From: Acidaminobacter sp. JC074 | GTDB lineage: Bacteria > Bacillota > Clostridia > Peptostreptococcales > Acidaminobacteraceae | Direction: 5' to 3' | DNA length: 64,000 nucleotides | Assembly (NCBI RefSeq): GCF_022496765.1 | Contig: NZ_VANV01000018.1 | Location: 1-64,000, forward strand | Shown here: positions 17,151 to 25,859 of the stretch, piece after piece | Numbering within the stretch: position 1 is the stretch's first letter | Layout of the letters: every line of letters starts with the position of its first letter | The notes under the pieces: generated by a model | What the model saw: the letters and a program-made list of their open reading frames with translations, nothing else | What the model was told of the DNA's origin: nothing | Database searches by the model: none | Program-made: the position numbers and the translations under genes

Positions 17151-19472
17151 ATGTATAGAGATCAAATCGAAAAGGCCTGGAATGACAGACGTCATCATCC
17201 TGAGGCCTCTCATAAAATCATAAAGGAAATTTTAAATAAAGCCATGCCAGACAGCTTAGATTACCATAACGCTCTGACCGTTTATGGTATTTTAGAGATC
17301 TATTTTGCCGATTATCATGAAGCTGAAAAAGCATTGATACATGCTGGAGATTACTATGAAAAACATCATGACCCACTCTTTGAATCAAGAAATGACAATT
17401 CACTGGGCATGATGTACATCAACTCAGGAGACTTAAGCAAGGCCGTGACATATTTAATGCATGGTGTAGAAGTTGCTGATAAACATGATATTGATGAGAT
17501 GTTTATTTACATGGTTTATAATCTTGGTGAGATATATAAAGACATAAAAAATTATAGCAAGGCCATTACATTTATTAAAAAAGCCATTGATAAAAACCCG
17601 TCAGAGTCTCATTCTATTACCAGTGTTCTTTATTCTAGTATGGCTCAGTGTCTTGAAGCAGTTAACGAGTATGAAAAAGCCATGGTTTATGCTGATAAAA
17701 GTATTGAAATAGCAGCAAATAGACAAGATGACATAGCCCTAGCTCTTTGTTATATTACTCTGGCTCATTTATACTTCAATATGAATAAACTAGACCTAGC
17801 CTATGACTACTGCCTAAAAAGTTATGATATCAGAACAAGGATCAATGATTTGTATTCTATCGTTGTTTGTCATATGGTTTTTGCAAGAATTGCCCATGGA
17901 AGAAAAAACTATCTTGAATGCATATATAGGTGTGAAATGGCGCTTGAAATCTCTAATCGTATTAAAAGCAGTGTCAATCATGTGGTTTTATATGAGCTAC
18001 TTGCAACCTCTTGTAAACATCTAAAAAAGTTTAATGAAGCCATTTACTATTATGAGAAGTTAAAGGAATACCAAAAGAAGCATTTTAATGATGAACTTCA
18101 AAATAATGTGACGGTTATGTCTGCTGAAAATAACATTGAGTCTCTTAAAAAAGATGCTGAAATCTACATGCTAAGCAATGAGAAGTTGATTCAAAAGTCA
18201 AAGGAACTCAAACTGATTTCCAACATCGGTCAGACCTTAATTAATGTTTTAGACTTTAAAATTGTTACAGAAGAACTGTATAAACACTTAAGTGAACTTT
18301 TGAATATTCAATTTATGTCTATCGGGATCTTGAATGAGGATGAATTAGATTATACCTATATTGTCTATGATAATGAGTTTCTTATTCCCTATAGGGTCAA
18401 AGATAAAAAGAAAAGTTTTGGTTATAAGGCCATCAGCGAAAAAAGAACCATTACCTTGTCTAAAGAGGACTTACAACTAAATAATATTGAGCAGATCAAG
18501 GACATTTCCAAAATAAACTCTCTTCTCTTTTGTCCACTCTACAATCATAACAAGGCGATTGGTGTTATCAGTATACAAAGCTATGATGTCGATGCATACT
18601 CTATAAGTGATATTGACCTAGTAGAAGGTTTGTCATCCTATATAGCCATTGCCATAGACAATGCCTTAAAGACATCTATTATCAAAGATACAGCGGATGA
18701 ACTTAGACGAACACTGGACAACTTAAGAGAAACTCAAGCTTCTCTGATACAAGCTGAAAAACTGGCTGCCATGGGCAGTCTTGTAGCCGGAGTTGCACAT
18801 GAACTCAATACACCAATCGGGGCAAGTATTACCATGATTACCCATCAAATTGACTTGATAAAGAGTTTACAAAAACAGTTTCTAAGCGAAACCCTAAGCA
18901 AAAAACAATTAAGTGATTGCATCAATAAGAGTCTATTAACTCTAAATAATATTGAAGATGCTGTTATACATTCTTCAGATATGATAAACTCATTTAAATC
19001 ACTGGCTATCAATAAGACCGATATCCTTCTAAAGCAAATAGAGATCAATCATCTATTGCAGCTGGTTTATAAAAATGAAGAAAAACTTTTAATGGACAAT
19101 GATGTCCACTTAACCACCAATCATTCAAGCGACTTTATCAAAACATATCCGACCATTTTACTTGAAGTATTGCACCAATTGATTGCCAATAGTATTCATC
19201 ACAGCTTTGAAGATGAAGACAGAAAGATTATTTCTCTTTTTGTTGAACTAAAAGAAGATGGGATTCATATTATTTATAAGGATTCAGGCAAAGATATTCC
19301 AGAAGATGTTCAGTCTCATATGTATGAACCCTTCTATTCTACAAAAAAACTTGAAGGTATGATGGGGATTGGCCTACATGCCGTTCATAACATGGTCACA
19401 CAACTATTGGATGGTGTTATTTATTATGATAAAGCTTATACCATTACAATCCCTAATATTGAAACAAACTAA
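17151..19472 (+). CDS. TPR-GAF sensor histidine kinase
   Basis: This 773-residue cytosolic protein has TPR repeats (about residues 1-330), a coiled coil, a GAF domain (about 355-505, ending FCPLYNHNKAIGVISIQSYD), then a kinase core. The H-box is LVAGVAHELNTPIG, with the phospho-accepting His near residue 549; the N-box is LIANSIHHSF, G1 is DSGKDIPE, and F/G2 boxes are EPFYSTK and GIGLHAVHNMV. ATP lid and Asn are intact, so it should be active. No response regulator gene is adjacent, so it is an orphan kinase. Signal and partner are unknown. Confidence 0.92.
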   Translation: MYRDQIEKAWNDRRHHPEASHKIIKEILNKAMPDSLDYHNALTVYGILEIYFADYHEAEKALIHAGDYYEKHHDPLFESRNDNSLGMMYINSGDLSKAVTYLMHGVEVADKHDIDEMFIYMVYNLGEIYKDIKNYSKAITFIKKAIDKNPSESHSITSVLYSSMAQCLEAVNEYEKAMVYADKSIEIAANRQDDIALALCYITLAHLYFNMNKLDLAYDYCLKSYDIRTRINDLYSIVVCHMVFARIAHGRKNYLECIYRCEMALEISNRIKSSVNHVVLYELLATSCKHLKKFNEAIYYYEKLKEYQKKHFNDELQNNVTVMSAENNIESLKKDAEIYMLSNEKLIQKSKELKLISNIGQTLINVLDFKIVTEELYKHLSELLNIQFMSIGILNEDELDYTYIVYDNEFLIPYRVKDKKKSFGYKAISEKRTITLSKEDLQLNNIEQIKDISKINSLLFCPLYNHNKAIGVISIQSYDVDAYSISDIDLVEGLSSYIAIAIDNALKTSIIKDTADELRRTLDNLRETQASLIQAEKLAAMGSLVAGVAHELNTPIGASITMITHQIDLIKSLQKQFLSETLSKKQLSDCINKSLLTLNNIEDAVIHSSDMINSFKSLAINKTDILLKQIEINHLLQLVYKNEEKLLMDNDVHLTTNHSSDFIKTYPTILLEVLHQLIANSIHHSFEDEDRKIISLFVELKEDGIHIIYKDSGKDIPEDVQSHMYEPFYSTKKLEGMMGIGLHAVHNMVTQLLDGVIYYDKAYTITIPNIETN

Positions 19473-19474
19473 AA

Positions 19475-19496
19475 CAAGAAGCCTTTAGGCTTCTTG
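19475..19496 (-). terminator. Terminator at the end of the helicase gene
   Basis: A 9-bp stem CAAGAAGCC/GGCTTCTTG with loop TTTA that holds the helicase stop codon. The minus-strand tail is TTTTAG; it also follows the convergent histidine kinase stop. Confidence 0.75.
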
Positions 19497-21365
19497 AATC
19501 ATTTCTAATAGATAATCATACATATCATCATGCCTGATCATATTTAAGTTTCCTATTAAAATCAGTTTTGATTTTGCTCTAGAGATAGAAACATTTAATC
19601 TTCTGAAATCCTTTAGAAAACCAATGTTGTTTGAAGGATTAGATCTAACGAAAGAGATGATAACAACATCTTTTTCACGCCCTTGAAAGGCATCAACCGT
19701 GTCTATTTCAATTTCGGGATACAACTTTTGCAACTTTTTAGCCTGTGCTTTATAGGGTGATATAACAGCAATTTGATCTTCTTTTACATACTTGAGAAGT
19801 CTTTTTATCTGTTTACCAACCATGTCTATTTCCTGTTGGTTGTAAAAGGACTTTGAATCTTTCTGCATAAGCTCTTTACCACCAACCTGAATCGTTTCAA
19901 TGATGTCACCTCGCATAACACGTCTTTTTCTGACCTGCTTTGCAGGAATCAGTTGATCATTATAAAACATACTAGATACAAGATTGTTAATTTCCTCATG
20001 CATACGGTATTGGACATTTAACTGACTTAAATAGTAAGGATACTTGTCTGCCAAGTAATCCATCAGAGATTGGTCTAAACCTAATTCTTTAGCCTCTTGG
20101 TTGATGACAACTGGTGGTAACTGATAATGGTCACCTACTAATACAAAGCGATTACATTTTAAAATAGGAATCATAGCTGATGGCATAGATGCTTGGGCAG
20201 CTTCGTCCATAATGACCCAATCAAAATGTGCATCCACCAATAAATCACAGCCTGCTGTAGCATTAGTAGAAGCAATGATCTGATGACTATAAAGTATGTC
20301 ACTTTGTATCTGGTCTCTAAGCTTTTGTATTTTAGAGTATAAAGCATCCATTTTTTTTTGTAACTTTAAAAAGGGTTTCATGTCTTTTATGGTCTGTTTA
20401 GAAATGCCTCTTCCAGACTGATTACTTTCTAGAAGCTCTATAAGCTCCGTATAAGTATAGCCTCTTGTATCTTTGTTGCTTGGTCTTTCAACGCCCTTTT
20501 GAAGTTCCTTGACTTCTTCTAACTGGTCCTGTAGAGAAGTTACTTCACCATAAAGAACATGCTCATATATCCTGTAATCCAGGGTGTATGATTTTAGGTC
20601 TTTGTTGACACGGATGGGATTACCAATACGGAGCGGGTCTAAGCCGAGCTTGATGCAGTTTCTAATCAGATGGTCGACTGCAGCATTAGAATCCGCAGTA
20701 ATTAAAACCTTTTTACCCTGTTTGACAATCCAATGAATCAAATGAGCTGCTGTATAGGTCTTACCAGTTCCAGGAGGTCCCTGTATACTGTAATAGCCAT
20801 TGTTGTTAAATGCTTGAGATATAGCATCGCTTTGACGTTCATTCAAGTCCTTATAAGGAATCTCCTTTAAGGATGTATTGACACCATATTGGCCGGATAA
20901 TATTTTATGTAGTTTAGAATATTGAGGTGACCTTAGATTCAAAAGGGCCTCTTCCATTCTCTTATAGGTTGTATCATTGACAGCTAAGTCAATCCTTAGT
21001 CCCTTAGAACTTGCAAATCTAGGCTGTCTAGAAAATGCAAGTGTTATCGACTTATGGCTGACTTCATAAACAATAGCTGTAGGATTTTGCTGATCAAGTG
21101 GATTTGTAAGACTTACAAGTACCTGGTCTCCAACATTTATTTCCGTTTCAATTCTTTCACCTTTTGAAAATATGTATAAGTGTTCGCCACTCAGCGTTCG
21201 ACCACTTTTTCTCTTTTTTAAGTTGATGATAGCTCTGCCCTTTTTCTCTCTTTCAAGGCCGCTTAAATACTTCATTTCTTGGAAGTGTCTATCTCTTTCT
21301 TCTTCTCTTTCGTATTCGACAGAGCGAAGCATATTATTAATAAGTGTTTTTACTTGATAATCCAT
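19485..21365 (-). CDS. Superfamily 1 DNA/RNA helicase (UPF1/SMUBP2-like)
   Basis: I start at ATG 21365 because GAAAGGAAG stands 5 bases before it; the longer frame has no such site. The 626-residue protein has all SF1B motifs: motif I GPPGTGKTYTAAHL, Ia TADSNAAVDHL, II DEAAQAS, III GDHYQLPPVV, IV QYRMHEEIN, V DAFQGREKDVVIISF and VI NVSISRAKSKLILIGN. The N-terminal 180 residues form the accessory beta-barrel region typical of the UPF1-like clade. It likely unwinds nucleic acid 5' to 3' in RNA or DNA metabolism. It stands alone. Confidence 0.93.
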   Translation of the reverse strand: MDYQVKTLINNMLRSVEYEREEERDRHFQEMKYLSGLEREKKGRAIINLKKRKSGRTLSGEHLYIFSKGERIETEINVGDQVLVSLTNPLDQQNPTAIVYEVSHKSITLAFSRQPRFASSKGLRIDLAVNDTTYKRMEEALLNLRSPQYSKLHKILSGQYGVNTSLKEIPYKDLNERQSDAISQAFNNNGYYSIQGPPGTGKTYTAAHLIHWIVKQGKKVLITADSNAAVDHLIRNCIKLGLDPLRIGNPIRVNKDLKSYTLDYRIYEHVLYGEVTSLQDQLEEVKELQKGVERPSNKDTRGYTYTELIELLESNQSGRGISKQTIKDMKPFLKLQKKMDALYSKIQKLRDQIQSDILYSHQIIASTNATAGCDLLVDAHFDWVIMDEAAQASMPSAMIPILKCNRFVLVGDHYQLPPVVINQEAKELGLDQSLMDYLADKYPYYLSQLNVQYRMHEEINNLVSSMFYNDQLIPAKQVRKRRVMRGDIIETIQVGGKELMQKDSKSFYNQQEIDMVGKQIKRLLKYVKEDQIAVISPYKAQAKKLQKLYPEIEIDTVDAFQGREKDVVIISFVRSNPSNNIGFLKDFRRLNVSISRAKSKLILIGNLNMIRHDDMYDYLLEMIQEA

Positions 21366-21427
21366 ATTTCTTCCTTTCACATACATGATACGTAAATTGC
21401 ATGAAAGATTCAAGTTATAAAGTTATT

Positions 21428-21452
21428 AAAAAATAACTGTACATATGTACAG
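21428..21452 (-). terminator. Terminator after the DUF697-like gene
   Basis: Palindromic stem CTGTACAT/ATGTACAG at 21437-21452, followed on the minus strand by TTATTTTTT. Confidence 0.75.
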
Positions 21453-22361
21453 CTACTTCTTCTTAAATGGATTTAGCTTAGTAATTTTTCTTCCTGTGCC
21501 TGTTAATACTTTGCCTGACATCTCCTTCACGTAGGCGTACTTTAAACTTCTGGCGCGTCTTCTGGCGCGTTTCTTGACCTCTTTTTCACTAAGATTTTGA
21601 TCTTCTACGATATTTAAGAGTTCATACTTGAATTTTAAGCCGCTATAGTACATAAAAGCATAGTTGCCAGCAGCTTGTAAAACAGGACTGAGTGCATTAA
21701 CAGCAATGTTGAAAAATGGCACTTTGGAGCCGACACTCTTACCGGATTCCTCAGCAATCAGTTCTGAAAACTCTTCAGCCAGTTCCTCAATGATGGCTTC
21801 AATGGTTTCATCAAATTCCTCAACCAGACCAGTTACAGAAGCAACACTTAGAACCGAAAAATACATCCTCATAAGCGATTTGAAATTGTATCGTAAGCCA
21901 AGGATCGATGACAGTTTATAAATCATCTGTGAATTAGATAGAAAGATTGACAAACCATCAATAAATGAATTAGGTGATACCATTACAGTGACGGTTGTTT
22001 GCTGGGCAAATTGTTTAATGATGCCATCAAACTCGTCCACTTTATGTATAAGATGTGCTTTTAATTCTTCTTTATCTGAAAGACCTACATTATCTCTTTT
22101 ATTAAAGTAGTTTAAAAACTTCTTTTGGTGTTTATCTTCTTCTATGAATGATTTTAACTGGTTAAAAGATGGCCGTGATAAATATTTCATCATTGGATAG
22201 ATGAAATATACAAGCACCAGTGTGGCAAATAAGCCATATAGGACATAAGACAGATAGACCTGATCAAAACTTAAAAAGTCAATGACTTTAAACATGCTGT
22301 TCACAAAAAAATATCCAAAGTATAAAATAACAAAGAATAATATAATTTTTAACTGTTTCAT
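21453..22361 (-). CDS. Membrane protein, DUF697/YcjF-like
   Basis: This 302-residue protein begins with two membrane helices (about residues 5-24 and 36-58). A long helical cytosolic part follows, with TTVTVMVSPNSFIDGLSIFLSN and YKLSSILGLRYNFKSL, a pattern I associate with the DUF697/YcjF group, which pairs with dynamin- or Era-like GTPases elsewhere. It ends in a strongly basic tail (KKRARRRARSLKYAYV and NPFKKK). No GTPase gene is adjacent. An extended -10 promoter sits 16 bases before the SD. The family call is moderate; function unknown. Confidence 0.6.
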   Translation of the reverse strand: MKQLKIILFFVILYFGYFFVNSMFKVIDFLSFDQVYLSYVLYGLFATLVLVYFIYPMMKYLSRPSFNQLKSFIEEDKHQKKFLNYFNKRDNVGLSDKEELKAHLIHKVDEFDGIIKQFAQQTTVTVMVSPNSFIDGLSIFLSNSQMIYKLSSILGLRYNFKSLMRMYFSVLSVASVTGLVEEFDETIEAIIEELAEEFSELIAEESGKSVGSKVPFFNIAVNALSPVLQAAGNYAFMYYSGLKFKYELLNIVEDQNLSEKEVKKRARRRARSLKYAYVKEMSGKVLTGTGRKITKLNPFKKK

Positions 22362-22376
22362 AACGCCTCCACTATT

Positions 22377-22385
22377 AATATACCA
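22377..22385 (-). promoter_or_regulatory. Extended -10 element for the DUF697-like gene
   Basis: On the minus strand TGGTATATT fits TGnTATAnT and lies directly after the T-run of the purine operon terminator, 16 bases before the start. Confidence 0.5.
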
Positions 22386-22393
22386 AATAAAAC

Positions 22394-22421
22394 AAAAAAA
22401 ATAACGGTATTACCCGTTATT
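22394..22421 (-). terminator. Terminator of the purine operon
   Basis: An 8-bp stem AATAACGG/CCGTTATT with a 6-base loop holding the operon's last stop codon, then eight T on the minus strand. Confidence 0.9.
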
Positions 22422-24701
22422 TAATGAATTCCATATATCCTCTGACCTCATAGGTAGTTTTCTGATACGTTTTCCTAGAGCGTTCTTAATAGCGTTTGAT
22501 AAGGCTGCTGGTGGTGTATCTATACCAATTTCACCAACTGATTTGGCTCCGAATGGACCTGACGGCTCATAGGAATCAACAAAGGTAACATCCATATTTT
22601 TAACTTCCATCCTAGTTGGCACATTGTAAGTTAAAAAGGAATTGTTCATGTTGACACCAAGTTCAGTACGATTGACTTCTTCATAGAGTGTCATACCAAT
22701 GCCCTGTAAAAGTGCACCTTCTACCTGGATTTTAGCTAGATTTGGATTAATGGTTGTACCACAGTCCACAACAGCTACATAGTTTAAGATATCAAGCTTG
22801 CCTGTACGCTTATCTATTTCAACTTCTACACCACCAACCATATATGGTGGAGGTGACTTTGTTCCAACATAAGAACCTGATGAAACCAGTTGCTCTTGGT
22901 TTTCTGAGTAAAAGAGCTTGGTTGAAAAATCCTTAAGACTTATTTTAGAATCACCACAGATAATAGATTCACCATCATAATCTACGTCTTCGCTAGAAAA
23001 ATAGATTTTACCAGCTTTTTTGATTTTCTCAATCATATTTTCAGCAGCAATTCTTACAGAATGACCAGATACATAAGTAGTAGATGATGCATAAGCACCT
23101 GTATCAAATGGTGTTAAGTCTGTATCAGATGAATATACAATGATTTTATCGGTATCTACCATTAAAGTTTCTGCAGCTATTTGAGCCAATATGGTATCTG
23201 AGCCAGTTCCTATATCAGTTGCCCCAACCAATAAGTTGAAGAAACCATCATCATTCAGTTTGATAATCGCTGAGCCCATATCAATGTATGGAATGCCCGA
23301 TCCCTGCATGGCTATGGCAAGACCAACACCTCTAGCCTTGTAAGGATGTGTATTCTCAGCATTTACCTTATTGTAGTAGTCAAGTTTCTCAATACACAGA
23401 TCTAAACACTCATCTAGTTTACAAGATTCTACAGTCATTGCTGTACCTTCTTGGCCTTCACCCATGATTTCAAATATTTCAGAAGTTTCTTGTTCCTTCA
23501 TCATATTCATTCTTCTTAGGACGACAGGGTCCATCTGAAGTTTAGAAGCCAGTTCATCAATTGCTGATTCCAGTGCAAAATTACCTTGAATGGCACCGTA
23601 ACCCCTATAAGCTCCAGCAGGTGTTAGATTTGTATAAACAACATCACCAGAAAAACCAACAGCTTCTACCTTGTTATAAAGCGGCAGTGTTTTAGAACCG
23701 GCTACCATTAAAACGGTTAAAGCATGTTCGCCATAAGCACCCGTATTGGAAAGTATTTTCATATCTATAACTTTGATATGACCATCTGTATCTGCACCAA
23801 TTCGAATATCAAGTCTCATTTCATGTCTAGTATAAGATGCTGAGAAAACATCTTTTCTAGTATAAATCAGTTTTGCCGGTAGGCCTGTCTTCATGGTTAC
23901 CAGTGATACATAAAACTCTCCATGGATGGCTTGTTTACCACCGTAGCCACCACCGATACGTGGTTTGATTACTCTGATTTTAGAAAGTGGCAGACCAAGT
24001 GTTTTACCTACAATTCGTCTTACATGAAATGGTGTTTGCGTTGATGTAATGATGTTAAGTCTGTCTTGTTGGTCAAAGTAGGAAACAGCTGAATGTGGTT
24101 CAGTCATGGCATGTGCTTGGGCTTGTGTATAATACCTGCCCTCATAGACAACATCAGATTCTGAAAGTGATTTTTCTACATCACCAATGGCCATCTCATA
24201 ACAGGCAGCTATGTTGACCTCAGGTTTATGGCCAATTTCAAACATAGACTTAGAACCATCATCCTTATGGACTAGAACCTCATGGCCAATGGCCTTTTCA
24301 AAATCTAAAACAGCTTCATGAATATCATATTTGACCTGTATTTTAGAAATAGCCAAATCAACTGCTTTTTCAGAATGACCAGCGACGATAGCAACCGGCT
24401 CTCCTACATAACGCACTGTCTTATTAAGAATTCTATGATCATATGGAGATGGTTCAGGAAAACCTTGACCAGCTCTTGAAAAGTTAACATCTCCTACATC
24501 CTTGTATGTAAGAACACATTTGATTTCAGGTAAGGATGTTGCTATATGTGTATCAATAGATACTACGGTTGCATGGGCATGAGGACTTCTTAGAAGTTTT
24601 ACGATTAGCGCATCTCTTGGTGCTAAATCATCAGTATAAGCAGGTTTACCCAATACAAGTCCTACACCATCGACTTTTGGAATTTTCTTATTAACACTCA
24701 T
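22410..24701 (-). CDS. Xanthine dehydrogenase-family molybdopterin subunit (second set)
   Basis: I start at ATG 24701 (SD GGAGG, 7 bases), giving 763 residues. It is the molybdopterin-binding large subunit of a molybdenum hydroxylase. Landmarks are GGGYGGKQ (about residue 250), GAYRGYGAIQ (about 362, the Arg equivalent to bovine XDH Arg880), TDIGTGSDTI, and GPFGAKSVGEIG (about 715, with the catalytic Glu). In the first loop Gln stands where bovine XDH has Glu802, unlike the other large subunit at 34025-36100, so substrate preference may differ. Its start overlaps the 2Fe-2S gene by one base. Last gene of the 13-gene operon. Confidence 0.92.
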   Translation of the reverse strand: MSVNKKIPKVDGVGLVLGKPAYTDDLAPRDALIVKLLRSPHAHATVVSIDTHIATSLPEIKCVLTYKDVGDVNFSRAGQGFPEPSPYDHRILNKTVRYVGEPVAIVAGHSEKAVDLAISKIQVKYDIHEAVLDFEKAIGHEVLVHKDDGSKSMFEIGHKPEVNIAACYEMAIGDVEKSLSESDVVYEGRYYTQAQAHAMTEPHSAVSYFDQQDRLNIITSTQTPFHVRRIVGKTLGLPLSKIRVIKPRIGGGYGGKQAIHGEFYVSLVTMKTGLPAKLIYTRKDVFSASYTRHEMRLDIRIGADTDGHIKVIDMKILSNTGAYGEHALTVLMVAGSKTLPLYNKVEAVGFSGDVVYTNLTPAGAYRGYGAIQGNFALESAIDELASKLQMDPVVLRRMNMMKEQETSEIFEIMGEGQEGTAMTVESCKLDECLDLCIEKLDYYNKVNAENTHPYKARGVGLAIAMQGSGIPYIDMGSAIIKLNDDGFFNLLVGATDIGTGSDTILAQIAAETLMVDTDKIIVYSSDTDLTPFDTGAYASSTTYVSGHSVRIAAENMIEKIKKAGKIYFSSEDVDYDGESIICGDSKISLKDFSTKLFYSENQEQLVSSGSYVGTKSPPPYMVGGVEVEIDKRTGKLDILNYVAVVDCGTTINPNLAKIQVEGALLQGIGMTLYEEVNRTELGVNMNNSFLTYNVPTRMEVKNMDVTFVDSYEPSGPFGAKSVGEIGIDTPPAALSNAIKNALGKRIRKLPMRSEDIWNSLNNG

Positions 24702-25150
24702 CACTTTACCTCCAACATTTTCTTTAAGGCTCTATGTTGGCCCTCGTAACCAGAACATCTACATAAGTTACCAGCCAAATAATGTTTAATTTCATCTATA
24801 CTTGGATGAGGATGGTCTTTCATCATGGCATAAATGGCCATAACATGACCTGGTGAACAGAATCCACATTGGTCTACACCCTCTTCTGTAATAAACTTTG
24901 CAATTTTTCTGGCTTCTTCTTGGATGCCTTCTACAGTTGTTATTGGCTTGTTATTGGCTCTTATTGTTAGATAAGAGCAAGATGGTACGAGATTACCGTC
25001 TACTAGTATAGAACAGACGCCACAAGAAGTTTGGTCACAGCCTCTTTTAACTGATTTATAACCAAGTTTTCTAAGTGTGTCTAAAAGGTACTCGTCAGGT
25101 TCTGCGGCAAACTTGTAATGAGAGCCGTTGATGATTAATTTAACTTCCAT
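24701..25150 (-). CDS. Xanthine dehydrogenase-family [2Fe-2S] subunit (second set)
   Basis: This about 149-residue subunit carries two [2Fe-2S] clusters between the molybdenum and FAD subunits. The plant-type ferredoxin cluster uses GCDQTSCGVCSILVDG plus a later Cys (SCSYL); the second cluster uses CGFCSPGH and the CRCSGY motif. All eight Cys are present. ATG 25150 (SD AGAGG) is preferred to a GTG two codons earlier. It overlaps the FAD subunit gene by 11 bases and the large subunit by one. Confidence 0.93.
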   Translation of the reverse strand: MEVKLIINGSHYKFAAEPDEYLLDTLRKLGYKSVKRGCDQTSCGVCSILVDGNLVPSCSYLTIRANNKPITTVEGIQEEARKIAKFITEEGVDQCGFCSPGHVMAIYAMMKDHPHPSIDEIKHYLAGNLCRCSGYEGQHRALKKMLEVK

Positions 25151-25859
25151 AAGCACCTCTTTCCTCTAATAAGTCTTGATATAAGGCTTCAAATAACGCT
25201 TTTCTATACTTGCCCGATGCACGGTAGTCATCACCAAATGGTATTTTATCAAAGTCCGCCTCATTAAAGTTTTCTATCACTAGTGTTTTACCTGGTCTTG
25301 CTCCAACCGCTAAACGATTATCAACCATAGATACATTTAAAATGGATAAGTCAGTGTAAACTTTTTTAAAGTACTTTGTTCCAGAAAAAACTGGCTTTTT
25401 AATATAGATTTCAACTAATATGTCCTTCTCATCTAGACCATTTTCATAGAAATCCTTCATAGACATCTTACCCTTCTTATAGAAGACTAGATATGCATCT
25501 AATGCCAGTAGGGCTGTATTGATATCACTAAAAGGATATCTGCCACATATAGATCCCCCTATGGTTGCCATGTTTCTAACACCAATACCTGATATCTGTT
25601 TCACAGCATCTGTTATGGCCTTTGGCAGTTTTGATTTTTCTAATGATCTTAAGTTGGTCATAGCACCAATAATAAAACCATCTTTGATTTCATTGATGTA
25701 ATCTAAGTTCAATCCATTTAAATCAATTAATAAAGGATGTGTTTTCTTCTGTAATCTGATGAATAAACCACCAGCTAAAAGGGTTGCATTTCTTCTACTG
25801 TTAAGTAAGTCATATGCTTCGTCTAAATCTGCTGGTATCTTTAAGTCTAATGCCTTCAT
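25140..25859 (-). CDS. Xanthine dehydrogenase-family FAD subunit, short form (second set)
   Basis: This 239-residue subunit passes electrons from the iron-sulfur clusters through FAD. Key motifs are LLAGGLFIRLQ (a variant of the AGGTDL FAD loop), MTNLRSLEKS, and ATIGGSICGRYPFSD. The protein is shorter than the usual 280-300 residues: the C-terminal CODH-flavoprotein domain is reduced to about 70 residues. The start overlaps the PLP-enzyme gene by ATGA. It matches the 2Fe-2S and large subunit genes that follow. A degraded FAD domain could mean use of another electron acceptor. Confidence 0.85.
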   Translation of the reverse strand: MKALDLKIPADLDEAYDLLNSRRNATLLAGGLFIRLQKKTHPLLIDLNGLNLDYINEIKDGFIIGAMTNLRSLEKSKLPKAITDAVKQISGIGVRNMATIGGSICGRYPFSDINTALLALDAYLVFYKKGKMSMKDFYENGLDEKDILVEIYIKKPVFSGTKYFKKVYTDLSILNVSMVDNRLAVGARPGKTLVIENFNEADFDKIPFGDDYRASGKYRKALFEALYQDLLEERGAYGS

